From NCBI GenBank assembly GCA_035772405.1, contig JAYKKM010000504.1, positions 2,044,001 to 2,108,000 on the forward strand: a DNA stretch of 64,000 bases. Reading direction: 5' to 3'. A program made the translations under genes and the position numbers. The stretch comes from Chrysogorgia sp. JL179-B06. Lineage: Eukaryota; Cnidaria; Anthozoa; Scleralcyonacea; Chrysogorgiidae. Below, one piece after another: positions 11,354 to 22,641 of this stretch; position 1 is the first letter of the stretch, and the number at the start of each line of letters is the position of its first letter. The notes beneath the pieces were generated by a model. It searched no databases. It was not told where the DNA came from and saw only the letters and a list, made by a program, of their open reading frames with translations.

Positions 11354-11740
11354 TTATGGGTAGGGTTTTTGTTCCTGTAAGGCTTCTGAATCCTGAGAAA
11401 ATAACCTTGATGCGACTATATGATATGTAGTCTGTGCATCGGTCCATAATTGTCTCCCAGCTATAGGTGTACTCGGAGAAGATGCCCCACGTTGCGTTCG
11501 ACATCCGCGCTTAACTCCAATCAAAGATAACTCAGATAAAAGAATGTCACGCTTTACGTATTCGCTAGTGTAAAAAACATCAATCGATTGCTCCCGGTCG
11601 TTGTTTTTTGCTCCATGAGTCGACAGATATCGTTGTTTCAGGAAAGTAACGGAGCTTACGAAAAACACGACGTGACCTGATTGAGGACAACGTCTCTCAA
11701 CAATGTAATTTTTCATCCAAAACAAAGGTAAGTCTATCAT
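11354..11740 (-). other. unassigned open stretch, copy B
   Basis: Counterpart of 5370-5640. The frame is 128 codons and overlaps the dispersed repeat at its 3' end. The product is unknown, and coding is doubtful because the 3' part is repeat-derived. Confidence 0.2.
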
Positions 11741-12415
11741 TCGTCTTCCTTCTAAACCGGGAATTGCTTAGGCGCTTTTAAACGTCAATTTTTTCATGTG
11801 CCGAATCTAATGCAAACGAGGTTGAGTAAGGCCCGGGTCAAACGACGTACTTCACATGAGACGAACTATATAAATTGAGCGAATTAAGTTCATGATAAGA
11901 CCAACGTTTGACGCATATAGACGGATTGTATTTGGATCGACAAAAACGTTCTATCCGTCTGGTGCAGACGGGAAGAACGTCCACAGATCGTCTCTGGGTC
12001 AAACGTCGATCTTGTCATGAGTTGAACTGTAAACAGGTTCTAATCTGGAAAGATTTGTACTGAGAAATCCAGCGAAAACTTTAATTTTAACAGACACTTT
12101 TAATACATAATATAACTTCGACTTCTCGAGGAACAACACAAAAACTGCACGCTCGCCAAGTCTTATGGGATCACATGCATTAATTATCATAAATTATCAT
12201 AACCTACATATGCTACAGAACTAAATGCATAATTATAATTTAGTATGTTATATAATGTATGTTTCAGCCTGTTCTTGCAGGCGATGATGCCTAGTTATTG
12301 CTTGAAAAACCATCAAAGCTGTCAGATCCATTGAAAATCCATTCAGATTTGCAAATGAATCGGTTATTATCTGCACTAATATAAGAAGCTTCAAACTAGA
12401 GTTAGGCATGATCGA

Positions 12416-13355
12416 ATGATGAATAATACATCAGACCTAATGAAGGACACATCATATCTGATGAAAACCACATCAGATCTGATGAAAACCACATCAGACC
12501 TGATAAAGAACACAGACCTGATAAAGAACACTTCAAACCTGATAAAGAACACATCAGACCTGATGAAGAACACATCAGACCTGATGAAGAACACAAATGC
12601 AGACCTGATGAAGAACACATCAGACCTGATGAAGGACACATCAGACATGATGAAGAACACATCAGACCTGATGAAGAACACATCAGACCTGATGAAGAAC
12701 ACAAATGCAGACCTGATAAAGAACACATCAGACCATGATGAAGGACACATCAGACCTGATGAAGAACACATCAGACCTGATGAAGAACACATCAGACCTG
12801 ATGAAGGACACATCAGACCTGATGAAGAACACAAATGCAGACCTGATGAAGAACACATCAGACCTGATGAAGGACACATCAGACCTGATAAAGAACACAT
12901 CAGACCTGATGAAGAACACATCAGACCTGATGAAGAACACAAATGCAGACCTGATGAAGAACACATCAGACCTGATGAAGGACACATCAGACCTGATGAA
13001 AAACACATCAGACCTGATGAAGAACACATCAGACCTGATGAAGAACACAAATGCAGACCTGATGAAGAACACATCAGACCTGATGAAGAACACATCAGAT
13101 CTGATGAACAACACATCAGACCTGATGAAGAGCACATCAGACCTGATGAAGAGCACATCAGACCTGATGAAGAAACACATCAGACCTGATGAAGAACACA
13201 TCAGACCTGATGAAGGACACATCAGACCTGATGAAGAACACATCAGACCTGATAAAGAACACATCGGACCTTCATCGGACATGATGAAGAACACATCGGA
13301 CCTGATGAAGAGCACATCAGACCTGATGAAAAATACATCAGATTTGATGAACGGT
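12416..13355 (+). repeat. 21-bp minisatellite, long allele (copy B), about 44 units
   Basis: Units of CACATCAGACCTGATGAAGAA with point variants, plus periodic 24-bp units carrying an extra AATGC. The AATGC-marked units occur at about 12595, 12703, 12833, 12941 and 13049, so there is a higher-order repeat of mostly 108 bp. Each unit contains the inverted repeat CATCAG-AC-CTGATG. All frames in one register stay open because 21, 24 and 108 are multiples of three. Confidence 0.95.
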
Positions 13356-14033
13356 GCCAATGCATGCATGATAGACAAAACACGATAAGGCAATCGAACG
13401 TTATTGTTGTAATACTTGCGTTAATAATATAGTACTTTGTGAGTATTAGCTGCATGCGTTTTTATCGAATGATGTTGCTTAATTTTTATTGTTTCATAGA
13501 GAGAAAAGATAACAAAACACTTCTGTTAGAAATGGAGCATTACAAGTATACATGCGGCGTTTCCCGTATAATTGATGAACACAGGCTGTGAATGTCAGGA
13601 ACAAGAGAAAAGATAATGCATTTAATGGATTTTAGCGTCATTTCAATTGCGTTTACTACAATGCTCTTTACAGCTGGGACTGCTCGCAAAAACGAGAATC
13701 TAAACGTTCAAATTTATTTCATAGAACTGAGCCATTTTTTCAGGCAACTTTCTTCTTTTCTACTTTCTTCTTTTTTAAAGCTGTAGTTTTCGTAAAAAAT
13801 CCTGTGATTAACTATGAGTTTCAGCTGTTGAACTTGCGGAGGCACACGTCATAGCCAATCAGGTAGGCGTTTATATATTGGCTCGAACGCATTGTGTATA
13901 TATAAAATTAGGTAACTACGTTTTTTGGATGAATCACACTATGGAAGCCATGAGCAGGAGGATGCAATGATAATGTGTCCTATTAAAGTTTCACATGAAG
14001 CAGATTAAAGTGTGAAGTTTCCTGCATGTAGGC
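13356..14033 (+). promoter_or_regulatory. presumed 5' region of the intact GPCR
   Basis: Lies between the minisatellite and the receptor. It has a TATA-like segment (TGTGTATATATAAAATT, about 13893-13910) roughly 125 bp before the start codon. Immediately before the ATG is TTTCCTGCATGTAG, which could be a splice acceptor. An in-frame TGA about 20 bases upstream means that either the ATG at 14034 is the true start or an upstream exon joins here. Confidence 0.3.
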
Positions 14034-15032
14034 ATGACCAACGAAGTACAAGGTTTTCTTCTCCTAATTGCGATAGTTGCTTTACTCGGTAACACCTTGA
14101 CTGTGGTACTGTTTATAAAAAAATACAAATGGCTAAAGAAAGCACATAGTTGTTTGATATTTGCATTAGCTATCCAAGATATTCTCACTGCTATTTGCTT
14201 ACTCTCGCTGCCGTCGTTTGTCCTTGATCAAGATGTCTATCCATTGCCATCGAGCCCGAAAGCAAGAGAAACCTTCTGCAGTCTCGTGTGGTCTCAATAT
14301 TTCCCATTCGCTCTGGGCATCACCTCGGTTTACACTTGTCTTATGTTAACCATCGAACGTTGGTTTGCTGTCGTGAAACCGTTGTTTTACAGAAGACACG
14401 AACACTCAACTAAAGTTGTCGCAGCACTGGTTGTCATCCCATGGGTTGCTGGATTTTTCTTCGAAATAACTTCTCCACTTAACGTCAAGCCTATTCAACA
14501 GAACGGCACATTTATATGCAGTTGGAAAAAGCTTGAAAGGTCGACTGCAGAAATGATCCTTCTTGCTGTATTCTCGTTTCTCGGTATGATCGTTATTCCT
14601 TCCATAATAATGGTGGTGGCTTACGTTAACATTATTTTGCACGTGAAACGATCGAGAGTCAGGGTAAACGTCTGTCGCGACAACAGTCCTGCAAACTTCG
14701 CAGGTACTAGATTGGTAGTCTTAAAACGAGTAACAATGACTGCGTTCTTTGCCTCGGCCATTGTCGTCGTTTGTTGGCTACCTGATCAATTGTTCTACGC
14801 TTTATCGCTCGTCAAGTTAACTCAACTTGGCACACCGGTACATTTTGCCGTAAAGCTTCTGGCGTTCGCTAACTCGTGTGTCAATCCGTTCATCTACACC
14901 TTCTCTAACCGTGAGTACAGAAAAGGATTGAAAGAGATTTTATTGTGTGCATGTTTGAAGGAGGGACGTCGTGATGTTGGATTATCAATGCGGGAGAATA
15001 GTTCAACACATATCGTGATGTCGGCGCATTAA
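14034..15032 (+). CDS. class A (rhodopsin-family) G protein-coupled receptor, intact
   Basis: 332 residues in one exon: a seven-helix plasma-membrane receptor. Landmarks: TM1 about 7-28 with the G-N pair (N20); TM2 about 39-62 with LAIQD (D49); C82 at the top of TM3 and C162 in extracellular loop 2, the usual disulfide; ERW at 108-110 in place of DRY; W137 in TM4; P189 in TM5; CWLP at 247-250 in TM6; NPFIY at 284-288 in TM7; then a basic helix 8 and a CAC cluster likely to be palmitoylated. One N-glycosylation sequon (NGT, 157-159). The N-terminus is only about six residues before TM1, unusually short, so an upstream exon is possible. The ERW box and loop pattern are seen in several amine/peptide receptor groups. 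The ligand cannot be assigned, and cnidarian orphan receptor is the safest name. The tandem copy at 7263-8262 is inactivated. Confidence 0.9.
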   Translation: MTNEVQGFLLLIAIVALLGNTLTVVLFIKKYKWLKKAHSCLIFALAIQDILTAICLLSLPSFVLDQDVYPLPSSPKARETFCSLVWSQYFPFALGITSVYTCLMLTIERWFAVVKPLFYRRHEHSTKVVAALVVIPWVAGFFFEITSPLNVKPIQQNGTFICSWKKLERSTAEMILLAVFSFLGMIVIPSIIMVVAYVNIILHVKRSRVRVNVCRDNSPANFAGTRLVVLKRVTMTAFFASAIVVVCWLPDQLFYALSLVKLTQLGTPVHFAVKLLAFANSCVNPFIYTFSNREYRKGLKEILLCACLKEGRRDVGLSMRENSSTHIVMSAH

Positions 15033-15129
15033 CTGTTAAACTTGATATACAGGTAAGTAGATGCCGCCTTATTAATTATTCAGAGCGTTACGAACGTTAC
15101 AAAGGGATCGTGACGAACGGAGCAATAGG

Positions 15130-15195
15130 ACAGAACAATAGGTGTGACGAACGCGTTCCGCACAAAAGTAATTAGCGTTGAGAACGCGTCACATC
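15130..15195. other. imperfect hairpin downstream of GPCR
   Basis: GTGACGAACGCGTTC and GAGAACGCGTCAC form about 12 paired bases around a 21-base loop. It is present in both duplication copies (8370-8420 in A). The function is unknown; it may be part of a MITE. Confidence 0.35.
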
Positions 15196-15322
15196 CTTCA
15201 TCGACCCCTAACCTAACCTCTTCCACCTTCATAACTCTAAATTTCATTAGTTATTCCGATTTCAATTCCGCCTCCTTGACTCTCATCGGGAGCTGTACAA
15301 TTAAAAATTGCCTACTCATTCG

Positions 15323-17430
15323 ACTGAACCTGTGTTTTCACCGCATTTACTCGGAGAACTATATATTCGGAGAACCATTTTGGTAGAATCGTCGTTTATT
15401 TCACTTTAATTTTTGTATAGAGTTAGGAATTCCTATGTGGAAGAAACACTTCGGGAAGCAGTGCGAAGAACTGTTAAGGATTTAAAACGTTTGGACATTG
15501 TAAATTAAAGCGGGTTATTACTTTCAAAGCGTTGCTAAGCTGCCTGCAGATAAGACTGATATTCGTATATTTCACCTGACAGTAAATGTAGAGACAATGG
15601 CATGTGTCTCTTAATGAATCATTAAAACACGCTAAGGAATGAAATAAAAGGGGCGCTTATGGAGTCGAGATAGATAAAACCTTAAAAAGTTTAAAAAAAT
15701 TATTTCAGTTCAAACGTATACATATATTTTTCCATCGTTTACTATAGCAAGGGGCATATCTCACAGAAAGCAAATGTATGAGAAATAGCTATAATGGCGA
15801 TGCTAAACCACATACTGTAGTTTACAATGACAATCATTCAAAATGATTTTGTGGCACACCGATAAATGAACGGTTTCGAATATTGCTCGAAACTAAATAT
15901 TATTTTTCGACAAAGCCTCGGAAAGCGACAAAACGAGTCGCGGGAGTCCCACTCACCCGCTCAAACACCCACAAGACCAGACCGTTTATTTTATTATAAA
16001 TTTAAGATAACAAGACGCCCGCTAGCCGTTAACTCGGGCTATACTTGGGCTAGTGGCTTGTTGAAAGACATTGTAGGCAAATTCATGCAGCGATTTGAAT
16101 TCAATATACAATTAATTTTATATTCAATTTGTATAGGCGATGAAACAGCTGGGTCAGTGCAGGGGTGGTTAAATTTTCCACTGAAATGTTCAACATTGCT
16201 AAACTGCACACCTGTAACAAACCCATAGCACAGTGTTTCATGCGAATGGCTTTGATTACCATGGAGGTCTCAGTATCCGAGCAAGCATTAAATCAGTTAA
16301 TCTTTTTCTCAGTGTATAAGGAGGCATAGCAGTAAATCAAACCATTTACATGTAGCTGGCACTAGCAAGGTGTCATAAGCTAAACAGCTTAAATAAATGT
16401 AATTCAAAATTTTTATTTCTTCATGAAATCAACATTTTGAGTAAACATATTCATAATTTTAGCACATTTATTATTTGAGAGGCTTTATAATGGCATATAC
16501 TCATGACTACTGGTAATTCGCATTCAATGTAGTCAAGACCAAACATCAGTTCGAAATGTGTCTGGCTGTACAGAGCAAGTAACAGTTGGTAAATGGTGTG
16601 CTTGTGAGTCAGCCTTGCAAGTGGGCTAGCCTGCTTCATAATATCAGGACAAATTACTGTTTTGGTTAGCGAGACAGCTTGCCTCCATGTACAGCTACAG
16701 TAATCATGAAGGCCAAAAATCAGTTTGAAAGGTTGTATCTGGCTGTGCAGTCAAAGTAACAGTATGCAAATAACAATTTTTGTGGGGTTTAGGGACAATG
16801 GAAAGTACGTACATGGCTGAACGGTCACTGGTAAACCATCAAACAATAACAAACTCTTTACTCTTTGATAAAGTCTTAGTGATAGTTGGTATGGGTGTCA
16901 GAGATTTATATACTGTGTGTTCATTTGTAAGCATTCGCATATAATAATATGAACAATTATACAGACTTACTGATATAACCCAGAACATTTTGGTGAAATA
17001 TCAAGTGAAACAGGTTTATTTGATGACAACATTGCAGAGTCAATCATAGATTATCGACAATATATAAATATGAAACAAGACGCCCGCTAGGCGTTAACTT
17101 GGGCTAGGAATTTTGCAATGTAGTCGTTTGGTTTTACGCTGTCCTGGGTAGGCGGGCCAACCCAGCTCGGGTAACCGAGATCTCGGTCACACAAAGCGAG
17201 ATCTTGGCTGGGCAGGCTGGTAGGGCTCTCGTACATGTATATACGCAAGATGAAAATTAACAAGAGATGTAACAAACGCACAACCTCGGCAAAGCGGGCC
17301 AGACCAGGTACCCAGGCTAGCAAGTCGAAACTCAGTAAAGTTTAATTATCAAGTTTAATTATTCAAATGTAATCGAAATATATTTACTGTGTCAACTTCA
17401 ATCTATCCTATCATAATTACAAAAACTCTT
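15323..17430. other. non-coding, degenerate repeats
   Basis: No gene recognised. Two direct copies of CAAGACGCCCGCTAGSCG with GTTAACTYGGGCTA lie at 16013 and 17077 (third copy at 57031). A degenerate ~185-bp tandem pair at about 16500-16880 shares the words CATCAGTTCGAAA and TCTGGCTGTACAG. GC-richer foldback words GAGATCTCGGTCAC / GCGAGATCTTGGCT occur at 17185-17220. Confidence 0.5.
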
Positions 17431-17439
17431 ACTCTCGAT

Positions 17440-17610
17440 TAAACTACATGTTCTAAGGATTTATGGTGAGGGTACATTTCGAGTGTTCCAGTTGCGAAAA
17501 ATGCAACTTAAAGGCCTTCCAGCTGGAATTGAACCCGCGACCCTGCGATGCCAGTGCAGTGCTCTGAAACACTCGAAATTTTCCCTCACCATGTTTGGTG
17601 AGAAATTTTC
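17440..17610 (-). mobile_element. truncated tRNA-derived SINE
   Basis: Matches the tRNA-like head of the SINE at 2780-2990 (GGCCTTCCAGCTGGAATTGAACC on plus, split here to respect the B box) and its tail words AAGGATTTATGGTGAG and CACTCGAAATTTTCCCTCACC. The A-box side is missing. Confidence 0.75.
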
Positions 17611-18470
17611 CCTCATATATTGTTCGGTTTACACTGCATGTTCTCCAGCGGGATATAAATCTCCGTGTTACTCCCGTTCAGGATAAATGTATATTAGAGT
17701 GCTTAAGCAAGTGGTGTTCTTGCTCCGTGGATATAGCAACCAGAAATGGCAAATTATCATAGAATACGAAGATAATGAAGGAGTAACCTAAAGCGATGAT
17801 GGTGTTAGTACAAGTTTTAATTTTATCGCTGAATCATGCCACAACCGTTGAACTCGTGGCCTTTCTGATCTTGACGCCCTCGTTGACGTCTCTTTCGAAC
17901 AAAAACGAGAAATGACAGGTCTTTTCAAGTTTTTGTTTCTTACCGCTTCACTATCGCCTAATCTCCTTGAATATTGGACCTGTCATTATAAGGGCAAATA
18001 TTTCTCTACCGGACCGTCGACCAAAAACGGTAAATAACATATTAATTTTTTTATTATACAACGTAAAAGGCTTGAGTTACTTTAGTTCGGTAAAACTGCA
18101 TTATTTGGATAAGGAAAGAAAAAACCCAAAATCCTTTAATTTTTGTATAATATAGTTATTTCCAGCTTAGTTGAATCAAATTCTGTATTAGTTTTCCATT
18201 TTCCAGTTAATAATGAAGCAAAAATCACGATAAAAATGTTTATCATTTAGGATTCCGTGACCGTGGACGTGGTCAAAATATCGTAAAATTCCGCCCGCTG
18301 CTGCAGCCAATCAAGTTGGAGGAAAGGCTAGGATTCCGCCCGCCTACGATACAAAAAAAACAATAATAATATATATAGTAAAAAATATATATATATATAT
18401 AAAATATATAGTCCGCTACAATTAACCCTGAGTTCATAATAATTTATAATTAAATTTTATTTTTTTATTT
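17611..18470. other. non-coding DNA with AT microsatellite
   Basis: An AT-rich run lies at about 18366-18412. The segment CTTTTCAAGTTTTTGTTTC at 17917 is repeated at 42478, so it is part of a dispersed repeat. No gene is seen. Confidence 0.4.
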
Positions 18471-18479
18471 ATTTATTAA

Positions 18480-19050
18480 CTTTACAACCATACAAGAAAG
18501 CAAATATACAGTAAATAAAGAGTGCAATACTTGAACATGATTGAAGGAATGATCAACAGGACAGGAGTCCCATGTGAAGACCAACCGAACAAAAAATTAC
18601 ATAATAAACATATATATAAGTAAAAACACAATAAAAAAACTAATACACAAATTACATAAGAATAAAGATTTAAGAGCAACAACTTGGATTGAAAGAACGA
18701 CATTTAGAACAGAAACTTTTCCAGGTGCGCAGTCTATTAACATCGAAATTGGAGTCTAACTTGGAAGAGTAGTGAATATAAAGTTTATGTTTAAAAGTGG
18801 AAACAGAAGTACTGTTACGAACTATCGGAGAGATATCGTTCCAGAGAAATACAATTCTGTTGAAAAAAGAATTTCTAAAAAGAGAAGTCCTACAAGGATT
18901 GGCTTCAAGCAAGTTGTTTTGACTTGAACGAGTGCGAGACGAGCGAATAGAAGAAAAAGTCACAAAACGGGAGATATCTAGATCGTAGAGACCTTGTTTG
19001 CACTTAAAAAAGAAGAGAAGATCCTTAATTTCAAGCCAATACGATATCGG
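18480..19050 (-). mobile_element. 3' end of a non-LTR retrotransposon (LINE)
   Basis: The minus strand encodes the C-terminal tail typical of CR1/L2-like reverse transcriptases: SFFNRIVFLWNDISP, VSTFKHKLYIHYSSKLDSNF, then a CSKCRSFNPSCC cysteine cluster. It ends in a short 3' tail with TAAA-type repeats at about 18440-18480. It is 5'-truncated, as is usual for LINEs, and has no catalytic domain. Confidence 0.75.
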
Positions 19051-19079
19051 TAATAAGTTAAGCCTTTTAAAAAAAGAAG

Positions 19080-19260
19080 ATAGTTTAAAATAAATAAAGA
19101 TAAAGATAGTTAAAGATAAAGATAGTTATAGATATAGTTATAGATATAGATATAGATATAGATATATAGATATAGATATAGATATAGATATATATATAGA
19201 TATAGATATAGATATAGATAGTTATAGATATAGTTTTAGATAAAGATAGTTTGCAAAACA
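19080..19260. repeat. GATATA/TAGATA microsatellite
   Basis: Tandem hexamer-like repeats (ATAGAT, GATATA) spanning about 150 bp. Confidence 0.9.
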
Positions 19261-20130
19261 TACAATATTAATGAAATATATAAAAATATATACAATGAAA
19301 CAAAATTTATGCCAATGTATATAAGCACGCACTAATATATATATTGCATGTCTATATACAACACAATATAATATAAAAACAAACAAAATTCGTTGTGTTT
19401 ATGGATTTACTCATGCTCACAATTATAATTTTATTCTATGTAAAAGAATCGAAACATTAAAGTGCGATGAATAAATCGTCTATCCAATTTTGATTTTATT
19501 TAAAAGTGAGACAAAATGGCTTTCTCCGTTTCTCACTTACTCATCTCATTCCGTAGTGATATTTAGGTTTTTGAAACATGCAAATTAGATGCCGTATTTG
19601 ACGTCAATTTCTCACATAGACTAAGTAAGATTCCCAAAATATAGAATATATGTTTTGAAATTTTGCACGTGCCAATGAAGAAAGTACACACCACTGTGTA
19701 AAGTATGATGTTTATAAATCTTCGATTCTATGCACTACAGTAAACGTTGTTAGTTGATAGAGCGGAGAAATAAACAAATTATGTTTTACAAATGGAAGAG
19801 ACCTGACACCACGTACTGTGCACAGCGGTGTACTTTTTCATCATTGGCATACATGTTCAAAGTTTAAAAATAAAAGTTTCCGAGAAAGCCATTCTGTCTC
19901 ATTTTCAAAATACTTTTAGATAGCGCTTTAACAGAGATAGGATGAAATGTGGGAACGAATTTATCGTCGGAGAGTTAAGTCGCTATGAAAAAACCTGTAA
20001 GAATAGGAGATTTTTAATCTTCTAGGGTTTATCGCGAGAATCGAGTGCGGAATAATGAATGAAACCGTGACATTGCAGTCAAAATCGTGAGTCTCACGGC
20101 AAAACCACGAGACTTGATAAGTCTTATCAC
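19261..20130. other. non-coding DNA 3' of the transporter gene
   Basis: Contains a likely foldback pair (GAAAGCCATTCTGTCTCATTTT at 19885, cut here, against AAAATGGCTTTCTCCGTTTCTC at 19515), giving an inverted-repeat element of about 400 bp (about 19500-19910). No gene is seen. Confidence 0.5.
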
Positions 20131-20498
20131 TTACAAGGACGTGGTGGGGTTGTCCGAAGAGGTAGCCTGTGCACGAGTGTCTTCATCGACAGCCATGTTG
20201 GAAAACGCGTTCCCAGCTGACATTTCAACATCCGTAGGTTCGTCACGGTAGTAAGGCAAGAACGAGATGTACTTTGCAACTTTCCACTTGTTGGTAAAAC
20301 CAAACGGCAAATCATAAACATGGACAGACGCCACTGCACTCTTCCCTCCGTTACTAATCACCAGACTACGCCATTTTTGTATTCCTCTTTCTTCCGCTGT
20401 CCCAGGGATGATATTGTCAAGTATCAGAGCAATGATTCCACCGACGGCCATACTGGTTTTCAACAAAACTGTGAAGATTTGGTCTATTTCTTCAACAC
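20131..20498 (-). CDS. SLC23-type transporter, exon 10 (3' terminal)
   Basis: Starts after a TATAAAG acceptor and ends at the stop codon. Encodes VEEIDQIFTVLLKTSMAVGG, then ALILDNIIPGTAEERGIQKW, the last helices and the conserved LDN-PG-EERG loop, followed by a cytoplasmic tail with FGFTNKWKVAKYISFLPYY and a Ser/Thr-rich end. Joins exon 9 in phase 1. Confidence 0.9.
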
Positions 20499-20699
20499 CT
20501 TTATAGCAAACAAAAATAGAGATACAATAAACACCTGATGATAAGAACCTGAATTTTGCCAAACTAAGCTGTGATTGGGTCGTTGCTAATTTGGTGGGAA
20601 ATTTACTGATCATCGGGAAATTGTATGAACTAACACGCGTAAAAAATTCCAAAAATAAACGCAAATTTCTTGGTTTCTTTTGGTGAATTGTTTTAAAAA

Positions 20700-20918
20700 G
20701 TTGCACACTTCAAGATGAAGCTGACACTTTTATAATTATGTTTTTCCCAAAATTCTGTCAAAAATTTTAACAACATGATCTGAACAACACTACTTCTATT
20801 TTTGACTAAAAATGTTTTTCGAAGCATTTTGCATTTCGTTGTTGCCATAGCAATGATCTTGAAAAAGTTAATAACTACACAAAAGTAATTGCAAGAATGT
20901 CACTAAAATGAACAATTC
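20700..20918. other. intron 9, AT-rich
   Basis: No feature seen before the foldback element. Confidence 0.3.
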
Positions 20919-21365
20919 GGTTGTAAAATAACTTTTTTGTTTGAAAGAACTCTTGAAACTATAAAGACTAACCATTTACAACTTTTTATATCTCTCTTCA
21001 CTCTTGAGATATTAAGATTTGTTTAATATACTTGTGACATCACACCGCATAATAACTTATTGAAAACGCTTATATATCATTGAGATTATGTAATGAAATC
21101 ACTTGAAATGCAGGTGCATGTACGTGGATGTATCAAATGACATCAAATATGCAAATCATCAAATTCCATGTGTTAATGGTAAAGATATGCCGACATTTTC
21201 AATAAATCGTTATGCATTGTGATGTCATAAGTATGATCATTTACATATTAAACAAATGTTAATATCTCAAGAGTGAAGTGAGATATGAAAAAGTTATAAA
21301 TGGTTAGTCGTTATAGAGTTCATTCAAACAAAAGAGTACGTTATTTTCCAACTGAATTTTTCATT
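20919..21365. mobile_element. foldback MITE, ~450 bp
   Basis: Arms of about 120 bp: left GTTTGAAAGAACTCTTGAAA and CTCTTCACTCTTGAGATA; right TATCTCAAGAGTGAAGTGAG and TTCATTCAAACAAAAGAG in inverse order. Relatives lie at 30375-30700 and as a half-copy at 50220-50300. Confidence 0.8.
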
Positions 21366-22128
21366 GCATAGGCACTTAAAGTACTTTAGTCCAATAATAT
21401 AGTATGCATTATGTAGAAAATCTAGGGAGACACCTTAAAAAGATTCTTCTTGATTTTGTCAAGCAAAAACAGTGAAACTTTTCGGGCTTACAGAACTGCA
21501 TTTAGTATTTATGTGATCTAAATGACTGAAGCTGAATTTTGTGGTCGAAATGTACTGTACTGCACTGTACATTATCGTGTAAAAGATAAAGAACCATGTC
21601 CTGGTATTGTCCTTGCTTGGGACGTTGCTAATTTAAAATTTAAAAAAATAAATTTTTAATTTCATTATTTATGGCAGGGGTACTGAAGAGAAACAGAAAA
21701 GGTTTTACCCAACCTTGAAACAATATATTGAAACCAAAAAAGGTTTTACCCAACTTTTCAAACATATATATATATTTATGCTGCATGCACTATTGTGTTT
21801 TCAGTAATGAAGTAGTCATCCAATAGAAACGTTTTGGTTCAATTGTTTGTCAGTGGCACAGTGCTGTTTAAATATTAACAAGAACCCTTGCTCGATGAAT
21901 GGGTTAAATACTACAACAATGACATGAATTAATGTCATTTGCCGCATCCTAATCAATTGGACCTAGGCATGCATAAAAAAGTGGTCGAAATAAATTTAGC
22001 CATAAATAATAGTTCCATTTTGGGGAATTAAATTATTTTATTGAACATAAAGAAATGAAAATAGAAAGGAAAATAATTAAAATGGAAAGGAAAAGAAATA
22101 CTTAATAATGCTAACTAATCGTCTTACC
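21366..22128. other. intronic non-coding DNA
   Basis: A short direct repeat AAAAGGTTTTACCCAAC occurs at 21696 and 21738. Nothing else is recognised. Confidence 0.35.
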
Positions 22129-22641
22129 CACTGATCTCTAAATAAAGACTGTATTGAGCTTTCTATTGTATCTGATCAGCTGATTTTGAAGCCTGCATAT
22201 TTGCATAATGTAAATTAACGAGAGATCATTAGAAACTCCGAGTTTGTAAGCAAATCAAACTGTGACGCTAGCAAAATAGGTTTAGTGTCTGGCCAATATA
22301 GTTTCTTTGTTAACATTAAATGCATAAAATATTGAACCTAATTTGACGTCTCATATCAGGCTTCTCTCACTGGATAATTAGAGCCAACGGCGGCCATTGC
22401 TAAGGGACCAAAGTCGCAGTAAATCTGTAGGTAGGCGATGAATCGTTTTACCCAGTAATTTAAAAAACGTTTTCTGGTCCTCTTTATAGTAATATTATTT
22501 TATTTTGTCGATGGTAAGAGCACATAAACCATCAAAAAACCTCATAGGATTCTCAGTTGGTCTCTTAGTAATGGCGGACTTCCGGCTTCATTTTCTGAAC
22601 AATAGTTGCTCGATCCAGTATTTATTTAGAGATCAGTGGTC
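22129..22641. mobile_element. MITE with ~20-bp terminal inverted repeats
   Basis: Ends CCACTGATCTCTAAATAAA and the inverse TTATTTAGAGATCAGTGG, with subterminal inverted words GGCGGCCATTGCTAAGGGACC / GGTCTCTTAGTAATGGCGG. About 510 bp, non-coding. Confidence 0.75.

Larger units (their letters stand above)
9270..15322 (+). repeat. tandem segmental duplication, copy B (6.05 kb)
   Basis: Same order and orientation as 3163-8546. Contains the intact GPCR and the expanded minisatellite. A few small indels distinguish the copies, for example an extra AGAGATAGCGTCC... segment near 10351-10435 and CTATCCGTCTGGTGCAG near 11951. Confidence 0.95.

Noticed and set aside
12391..13455. Long open frames on both strands (over 200 codons) across the minisatellite
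   Set aside because: The 21/24-bp units are multiples of three, so frames stay open automatically on several registers; no non-repeat coding sequence is attached.
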